A stretch of 64,000 bases of DNA from Lentinula raphanica. Lineage: Eukaryota > Basidiomycota > Agaricomycetes > Agaricales > Omphalotaceae. How positions within the stretch are numbered: the first letter of the stretch is position 1; every line of letters begins with the position of its first letter. The notes beneath the pieces were generated by a model. That model worked only from the letters and a program-made list of their open reading frames with translations. It ran no database searches and was not told the DNA's origin. Shown piece after piece: positions 57,480 through 64,000 of this stretch. Made by a program: the position numbers and the translations under genes. The stretch covers positions 372,001-436,000 of the forward strand of contig JANVFP010000022.1 in NCBI GenBank assembly GCA_027919835.1, in the 5' to 3' direction.

Positions 57480-57495
57480 TGAGCGCTGCAGCCCC
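57467..57495. repeat. Inverted junction at the left edge of unit B
   Basis: GGGGCTGC (57467-57474) and GCAGCCCC (57488-57495) face each other around CCTGATGAGC. The left half is the reverse complement of GCTCATCAGGGCAGCCCC, which stands in direct orientation before copy C (59270-59287). So the edge of unit B carries a short inverted piece of its own boundary. Confidence 0.7.
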
Positions 57496-57773
57496 CAGGA
57501 GCCGCTGGCAGGCGGCTACCAGATGATATACTGTAACATAGTTGCTTTCTCGTTCATAATACCATCATCACCACAACAGCTTCATTACTCTGAAAACTGC
57601 GAAGAAAATTGCTGGTTAAACTTTCTTCTTGTCTCGAATAATATTCAAACGTACGTGGATTCGTTGATGCGCCGCATCGGTAGTATGTTTCAATAATCAC
57701 CTCAAATCTTCACCAGTTCAACAAACTTTGTTGCACATACAAATCTTGTCGAATTCATCAGCCTCTAGCCCTC

Positions 57774-58863
57774 GTGCTTGCTCGTATCTTGCTGCGCATG
57801 ACCGTGACATGCTTCTGCACCCAAGGTCTCATCAGTTCCCTGAGCCCCCGGGCTCTGGCCTCACCTTTGGCTTTCCACCAGAGTTCCTCTCGAACCGATA
57901 CTGTTTCCGCTGGCTCCGGCTCAGAGTCGTCGAGTGAACAACTTTCTACTTCCACGCACGTCCTCGAGACACGCGATTATCGTAAGCCTTCGTTCGTCCA
58001 CTGGCTCGATTGCTTTGCTGATGCCGCGATGGTGCGCCCGTGACTTTAGATCGTCCCCTTGATTTTATCTACGAGCCTCCGAGTACGTGGGGGTTCGTGT
58101 TTGACAAGGAGGAAGTATTCGAGTATACCAGAGATTTGACGAAAGGACCTGACCTCACATTCTCCAAAATGCAACGAAGGCCATACGACGACGTCCGTGA
58201 TCGCGCAAATTTGAAGGATTTTGGGTTTAGGTTTATAGATATCGAGAAATGCATGCAAGTGTTGGAAAGACGCACTCCCAGTTCGCTGGGTATGCATCCG
58301 ATCAGACATGGGATTCGAACTCTTGCCCGTCAAGCACCGGGGTTGCTCACGAGTTCGAGCGACTCGATGGAGGACTTGATCAAGTGGCTTCTGTCAACTG
58401 CCATGAAGGAGGAAGGAGATCGTAGTAAGTTGATTCGCTAGTGTGTTCGGGGTGCCCATTTACACGGGCGAACTCTAATATAGATTATGGACTTGCCGAT
58501 CAGTTGGAGGATGTTGACGTTGAATTTTCGTCTAAACCGCTGCCGAGAATCATTTTCAACAAGAGGACAGGTGTTGTGTTGGACGGGAAGAGTCCTCAAA
58601 AGGTCCAATCGACGTTCCTGTACAATGCAGGTTCAGAATTTGAGAAAGAGTTGCAGGATTTCGGATTCAGGACAAAGTTTGTTGCTGGATGCATGTCGAT
58701 GTTGCCGGGCGAGCCTGAGGAGTCGGTCCAGAAATCGTTCGAACGGTTGTTGGATGCAGGTCTTCTCACTGCTTCGAACCGTGGATACTCGTTGAAGAAG
58801 CTCCGGTCATGGCTTGAGCAGACTGCAGAGGTGACCAGTGCATCCCGTGTTGCGAGGTCATAG
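57774..58863 (+). CDS. Tandem secreted-protein family, copy B
   Basis: Exons 57774-57981, 58050-58424, 58484-58863; phase-1 introns; 320 residues. Near identical to copy A: domain 1 differs at only a few residues (for example IDIEKCMQVLERRTPSS). Domain 2 has a 3-residue insertion (PGEPEESVQKS against PGESVQKS) and ends LEQTAEVTSASRVARS. Introns and 410 bp of 3' flank are almost the same as in A, while the 5' flank resembles copies C and D more than A. Intact; role unknown. Confidence 0.75.
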
Positions 58864-59574
58864 ATCGTATTGTACTCGCTCCCTTCAATCTCCCCCGGCT
58901 CCTCCTCCCCACCCTCTCTACGCCACTAGATCTGTATTCAATGTCCTGAGATTCCTACCAGCCCAGCTGCCCAACTTGAGCTTGAGGATTGAGTCAGATT
59001 GAGTCCGCCACCGTCAGGGAAAGCTTTCGGAACTGCAAGTGAAACACTGTCCTCACAGCACCAATAAAGTGCGCTTGACAACAGCTGACAACTGTGAAGG
59101 TGGGAGGGGTGATGGATGATGGGATAGGGCAGGATATTGGGGCTGATGCATATGCATCATGCACTGGCACTGGATGATCGAAAGGAGTTTGTAGTGCATA
59201 GAACGCATGCGGCATCAGTTGCTATCAGTATCAAATCTATCACTGAGTTCGCATCGAGTGGCAATTAGGGCTCATCAGGGCAGCCCCAGGCGCCGCTGGC
59301 AGGCGATTACCAGATGATTTAACATAGTTGAAATCCCTTCTACCGCAAGCTTTCTCGTTCATAATACCATCACCACCACGACAGCTTCATTACTCTGAAA
59401 ACTGCGAAGAAAATTGCTGGTCAACCTTTCTTCTCGTCTCGAATAATATTCAAACGTACGTGGATTCGTCGATGCCATCGGTAGTATGTTTCAATAATCA
59501 CCTCAAATCTTCACCAGTTCAACAAACTTTGTTGCACATACAAATCTTCTCGAATTCATCAACCTCTAGCCCTC
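58864..59574. other. 3' flank of copy B and promoter of copy C
   Basis: 58864-59277 repeats the copy A 3' flank, including the palindrome at 59144-59159 and the boundary TTAGGGCTCATCA at 59265-59277. From 59278 the sequence matches the upstream part of copies B and D (CGCTGGCAGGCG, ACCAGATGAT, CTTTCTCGTTCA). Confidence 0.65.
59144..59159. repeat. 16-bp perfect palindrome, second copy
   Basis: TGATGCATATGCATCA, identical to 52685-52700, about 280 bp after the copy B stop. Confidence 0.7.
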
Positions 59575-60626
59575 ATGCTTGCTCGTATCTTGCTGCGCAT
59601 GACCGTGACATGCTTCTGCACCCAAGGTCTCATCAGTTCCCTGAGCCCCCGGGTTCTGGCCTCACCTTTGGCTCTCCACCAGAGTTCCTCTCGAACCGAT
59701 ACTGTTTCCTCTGGCTCCGTCTCAGAGTCGTTAAGTGAACTACTTTCTACTTCCACGCACGCCCTGGAGACGCGCGATTATCGTGAGCCTTTGTTCGTCC
59801 ACTGACTCGATTGCTTTGCTTATACCGTGATGGCGCATTCGTGGCTTTAGATCGTCCCCTTGATTTTATCTACGAGCTGCCGAGTACGTGGGGGTTTGTG
59901 TTTGACAAGGAGGAAGTACTCGAGTTTACCAGAGATCTGAGGAAAGGACCTGCCACCACATTCTCCAAAATGCAACGAAGACCATACGACAACGTCCGTG
60001 ATCGAGCAAAGTTGAAGGATTTTGGGTTTAGGTTTTTAGATTTCGAGAAATGCATGGAAATGCTGGGAAGACGCGATCTCGGTTCTCTGCCTAATGGTAT
60101 GCATCCGATCAGACATGGGATTCGGACTCTTGGGAAAACCGGGTTGGTAACGAGTTCGAGCGACTCATTGGAAGACTTGATCAAGTGGCTTCTGTCAACT
60201 GTGAAGGAGGAAGGAGATTGTAAGTTAATTCGCTGATGTGTGCGGGGTGCCTATGAACATTTGCTAATAGGTCAGAGTCATCTTGCCGATGTTTCTGTTG
60301 GATTCCTGTCCGAAGGGCCTTATCTGGCGATCATCTTCAACGACCCTTGGAGGACAGGATTTTGGTTGGACAAGAAGAGTCCTCGAAGCGTGGATTCGAG
60401 GTTTTACGGCTGGAATGGAGAGGTGGAGGATTTCGAATTCAGGACAAAGTTTGTTGCTGGGTGCATGTCAATGATCCCGGGCGAGTCGGTTCAAAAATCG
60501 TTCGAACGGTTGTTAGATGCAGGTCTTCTCACTGCTTCGAACCGTAGAGACTCGTTGAAGAAGCTCCGGTTATGGCTTGGGGAGGCTGCAGAGACGACCA
60601 GTGCATCCGGTGTTGAAAGGTCATAG
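59575..60626 (+). CDS. Tandem secreted-protein family, copy C
   Basis: Exons 59575-59782, 59851-60219, 60271-60626; phase-1 introns; 310 residues. Exon 1 is nearly the same as in A and B. Domain 1 is similar but has changes (LRKGPATTFSKMQRRPYDN, LGRRDLGSLPNGMHPIRHG, GLVTSSSDSLEDLIKWLLS). The start of domain 2 is much more diverged (HLADVSVGFLSEGPYLAIIF, NDPWRTGFWLDKKSP), then returns to near identity from FRTKFVAGCMSMIPGESVQK to the end. This mosaic pattern suggests exchange between copies or selection on the diverged segment. Intact. Confidence 0.75.
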
Positions 60627-61724
60627 ATCGTATTGTACTTTCCCCCTTCAAGCGCCCCTGGCTCTACCGTCCACCCTTGAGCAAGAACTACCAGTTATGT
60701 AAGGACGGCCTGTAAGGCAGCTTTTTGAAGATTTCATTGAGGTAGTTTCAGACGATTGCTGGCTAGTCTCCCAAGTCAGACTCGTAGATAGATGATCTTA
60801 TCTTATCAGAGATCCCGCAAGAGATGTCGTTGCTATCTATCTAATTGCTGGCAGATTGCTGGTATTCTGTCGATGGCATGGCAAATTCTTCTTTATTCCT
60901 CTCCACTGATCCAGCTATGGATCAACAAATGACAGATAGTATCGCATGAGTGCGATACATACCTACCAACCCAAGAGAATGGAGTCCACCTGGCTACTGT
61001 TCACTGCGAGTTTTCGCGTTTGGCGATTGAAGAAACTCCGTTTTCCCGCGAACAATAGATGATCAGAGGATGTTAAGAGGGTTCTGGGAGGGTTTGGAAC
61101 GATAAAGGCCAAAGTGACTCAGATCTTCACGTCATGGATGATGGAAATTGGGGCTAATTGGGGTTCAATCCAGCGCTGAAGCGCTGATGCTGCATGCATG
61201 ATGACCGAAGGGAGTTGGTTCGTTGAAAGTTCTAATACTAAGTGAACACTGAACGCATATCACATAGCCTCGAAGCTGAACGTTGAACGTTGAACGTTTG
61301 AACGCTTGGTTACCAGCTCATACTATCAAGATTTAAGTAAATATTCAATATTCAACTCAAGCTCAGCGCTCAAGCTCAAGCCTCGAGTGGCAATTAGGGC
61401 TCATCAGGGTCGCTCCCAGGAGTCGCCAGGCTACGGCTACCAGATGATTTATGTAGTGTCGTTGGAAATCCCTCTACCTCAAGCTTTCTCGTTCACTAGT
61501 ACCATCACCACTACTACGACAGCTTCATCCACTTTGGAAACTGCGAAGAAAATTTGCTGGCAAAGCTTTCTTCTCGTCTCGAATAATATTCAAGAGTACG
61601 TGGATTCATTACTGTTCATAGAATGTCTCAATAACCCGCTTCAAATCATGCAGTTCAACAAACTTTCTCATCGCACATACAACCTTTAATCTTGATTCCA
61701 TCAACTCTCTTCCCCCTCATCGAC
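60627..61724. other. Spacer between copies C and D
   Basis: About 1.1 kb. The 3' flank of C differs from that of A and B after about 60650. Includes the heptamer repeat at 61277-61305 and the boundary motif TTAGGGCTCATCA at 61394-61406, after which the promoter-like sequence shared by B, C and D begins (CTACCAGATGAT, AAGCTTTCTCGTTCACTAG). No gene seen in 60650-61270. Confidence 0.55.
61277..61305 (+). repeat. TGAACGT heptamer repeats
   Basis: Three perfect TGAACGT units (61277-61297), one T, then TGAACGC (61299-61305), 420 bp upstream of copy D. Confidence 0.65.
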
Positions 61725-62764
61725 ATGCTCGCTCGTAGTATCTTGCTGCGCATGACCGTCACATGCTTCTGCGCCCAAGGTCTCTTCAGTTCTCTGAGTC
61801 CCTGGGTTAGTATGGCTTCGCCCTTGCCTCTCCACCAGAGCTCCTCTCAAACAGGCAATACTGTTTCTGCTGGCTCCGACTCGTCGTCGAGTGAAGTTCA
61901 GGCTACCTCTCAAGCTCTCACGACACGCACTTATGGTGAGTTTGGCTTGATTCGTCTGACACTGTCGTCGTGTTTTATTGACGGCGAGGATTGTATCATG
62001 GCTTTAGATCATCCTCTTGAGTTCCTTTACCAGCCTCCCGGGACCTGGGGTTTCGTGTTCAACAAGCAGGTCGTAGTTCAGTATACCAGAGATCTAGCGT
62101 CAGTGACTCAAGGACCTGTATTTCACGAAATAGAAGGACGACCATACGATGAGGGCCGTGATCGTGCACATTTGAAGGACTTGGGGTATAAAGTTGACGA
62201 CGTCCAAGACACAGCAGTCATGTTGTTGACACGTAGCACGAATTCGTACAAGCTGAGACACAGCGGTCAGATGCATCCAATTATATTTGGGATGCGAGTT
62301 TTGGGGGGCAGCGCTGGGTGGATCACGGCTCCTAGCACATCGTCCAGTGACCACTTGTATGAGTGGCTTCTGTCGACTCTGAAGCAGAAAGATACTTGTG
62401 AGTTGTTTTGCTGTTATGTGCGTGGGGGCTACCTATTAATATCTGCGTCTGTAATATAGCTAGTGATTCGAAGCCTGTCGAATTTCTATCTAAACCTCCT
62501 GCGATTGTTTTCGACAAGAGGATAGGATATTTTCTGGATTCAGACGATCGTCCCACGTCGATGATCACGTACAACAAGGAGAAGTATGGAGAGTTGAAAG
62601 ATTTTGGGTTGAAGACAAAGTTTGTTGATGGATGCATGTTGATGTTGCCGGGCGAGCGGTTTCTGATTACGTTCGACCAGTTAGTTGAAGCAGGTCTTCT
62701 CACTGCCGAGGACATCACCGACTCAAGGAAAAAACTTACAAGATGGCTTGTGGCGGTTGGATAG
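61725..62764 (+). CDS. Tandem secreted-protein family, copy D
   Basis: Exons 61725-61935, 62008-62397, 62460-62764; phase-1 introns; 301 residues. The most diverged copy, but the signal peptide (MLARSILLRMTVTCFCAQGL) is conserved. Domain 1: HPLEFLYQPPGTWGFVFNK, LKDLGYKVDDVQDTAVMLLT, SSSDHLYEWLLS. Domain 2: KPVEFLSKPPAIVFDK, LKDFGLKTKFVDGCMLMLPG, EAGLLTAEDITDSRKKLTRW. The resemblance between its own two domains is the easiest to see of the four copies, starting with P-[LV]-EFL-x2-PP...VF-[ND]-K. Intact. An upstream in-frame Met at 61692 is possible, but the shared start is preferred. Confidence 0.75.
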
Positions 62765-63454
62765 GCGAGTAGTGCTTCCGATGGTATTAGATTGTACTGT
62801 ACTACCCCCACCTCCCCCCTTTTTCTCGCCCACTGTCTTACTCAATCTGTCACATAGAGGAAGAGACGTGCTGTCTTCTTTGTTTGCATGTATGTCTGGT
62901 GATCCACGGAAATTCATTCTCTGATGAACGAATGAAACATCATGCACCATCCTTCTACATGTTGCTACAGTCTACTACAGGGGGCAAGACGTACCAGAGA
63001 GGACTGTGATTGTTAAACAGGCAAGATGAAATGTAGCACGCAGTAATCGCCGTCTGGGGCAGGATAAGACGTTCGGCTTGCTCAGTTGATTCTTTCGGTT
63101 TCTTCCAAGCGTATCGCGAGTCGTCGGAACTGTAGATATTCTAAGCCGTGCTCGACAGAGCACTCAGCCTTCAACATAACAGGAGACAAGCGACAAGTCA
63201 CACTGCGGGGTAAGTCACTCTCGATAGTAATTTCGGGAACATACCTCGTACGGTCTGAGGTCAAAGTAAGTAAACGACACGTTTGATCCATGACTTGAGC
63301 TTGTTGTCTCGCAAGGGAAACAATGTGCGGGGACGAAAAATTGTGCTTCGCCTTGCGAGAGGCGATGTTGAGAATTCATGTGATCTGACTCTTAGGAAAG
63401 CTGAGAGGACTAGTCCTCAGATCATATACGCAAGCCAGACCATGACATGTCGAT
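62765..63454. other. Convergent spacer
   Basis: About 690 bp between copy D and the gene at the right edge. A short C-rich tract near 62803-62820. No gene recognised. Confidence 0.45.
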
Positions 63455-64000
63455 TTATCTACCGTTCCCATAACCCTGATTTACGCCATAGCCTCTAGGA
63501 TCCTGATATCCTGAGTATCCTTGTTGCGGATGAGATTGAGGTTGAGGCGGGGGAGGTGGGAATCCTTGATACCCTTGGAAAGATGGTTGCTGTTGTTGCT
63601 GTTGTGGAGGTGGAGGTGGCGGTTGGGTGTTATAACCGCCGCCATAGCTTTGTTGAGGCCTCAAATCAGGTGACTGGAAACCTCCATAAGGCTGCTGAGA
63701 AGGAGGAGGAGGAGGCGAGCTATACTTTTCATAGCTCCCATTTCCACTGTAACCCCCATAACCCTGTTGCTGCGTCTGGGGAGGAAATCCGCCGCCATAT
63801 GGCTGCTGTCCCTGCTGTCGCGACGTTGATGGAGGGGGCGGAGGAGAGGTAGACGAACCACCAAAGTTAAACATCCCCAAATTTGCATATGGATCAGGAG
63901 GAGGTGGAGGTGGAGACATTAAGCTAGACAGTGTAGCAAACTGAGGTGGGGGAGGAGGAAGATTCCCGTATGACTGATATTGTTGACTCTGATTGTGTTG
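63455..64000 (-). CDS. Pro/Gln/Gly-rich protein, partial (C-terminus)
   Basis: Open on the minus strand from the window edge to a stop at 63455; the N-terminal part lies outside. The visible 180 residues are low complexity: Pro runs (SPPPPPPDPYANLG, YNTQPPPPPPQQQQQQ), GYGG and QQ stretches, ending GYGVNQGYGNGR. Tyr/Gly/Gln-rich tails of this kind often phase-separate or bind SH3/WW partners. No domain is visible to name it. Confidence 0.7.
   Translation of the reverse strand, partial: QHNQSQQYQSYGNLPPPPPQFATLSSLMSPPPPPPDPYANLGMFNFGGSSTSPPPPPSTSRQQGQQPYGGGFPPQTQQQGYGGYSGNGSYEKYSSPPPPPSQQPYGGFQSPDLRPQQSYGGGYNTQPPPPPPQQQQQQPSFQGYQGFPPPPPQPQSHPQQGYSGYQDPRGYGVNQGYGNGR

Noticed and set aside
51316..62764. 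CRISPR-like or transposon-encoded array
   Set aside because: The repeated units are intron-containing genes with promoters; no transposase, reverse transcriptase or regular short-repeat array is visible.

Overview
The window is nuclear DNA of a basidiomycete fungus, most likely an Agaricomycete. Almost every gene is split by short introns (mostly about 50-65 nt, GT-AG). Genes are closely packed on both strands. The conserved genes are fungal (recyclin-1, an LCB2-type serine palmitoyltransferase subunit, Zn2Cys6 regulator, sedolisin, short heme-thiolate peroxidase), and one gene resembles the DUF6534 membrane-protein family that is typical of mushrooms. I rebuilt gene models by hand by joining exons in phase, so start codons and a few splice sites are inferred.

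Region 1 (1-50.5 kb) is ordinary gene-dense chromosome. In order: CWC22 splicing factor (-), a 337-bp fold-back element, a LACTB2-type metallo-beta-lactamase (+, with one GC-AG intron), a PARP-type ADP-ribosyltransferase (-), an NmrA-like NAD(P)-binding protein (+), recyclin-1 (+), an unrecognised 8-exon basic protein (-), a Ser-rich protein (+), a YIPF1/2-type Golgi membrane protein (-) divergent from a DUF4743/Nudix hydrolase (+), a heme-thiolate peroxidase (+), an F-box protein (+), a small basic protein (-), a tail-anchored Ser-rich protein (+), an O-methyltransferase (-), a TCD1/2-type tRNA t6A dehydratase (+), a Zn2Cys6 transcription factor (-), LCB2 (-), a secreted sedolisin (-), a tiny cysteine-tailed protein (-), a hypothetical protein (-), an intron-containing tRNA-Glu(UUC), QCR6 (-), a small secreted protein (+), VPS29 (+), an MFS transporter (+) and a CDC20/Slp1 APC/C activator (+).

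Region 2 (50.6-62.8 kb) is different and is the most interesting part. It holds four intact paralogues (called A, B, C, D here) of an unrecognised, probably secreted protein family, all on the + strand. Each gene has three exons: a signal-peptide exon and two exons that each encode one copy of the same roughly 100-130-residue domain. Both introns are phase 1, so the middle exon is symmetric, which is what exon duplication would leave. Copies A and B are near identical through coding, intron and 3' flanking sequence, C is intermediate and D the most diverged. A 4.7-kb block separates A from B. It carries a multi-pass membrane protein (DUF6534-like), an unrecognised gene and the broken 5' end of a BTB/POZ gene, and its ends carry inverted copies of the motif that marks the edges of the repeat units.

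Region 3 (62.8-64 kb) holds the 3' end of a proline/glutamine/glycine-rich protein gene that runs off the right edge.
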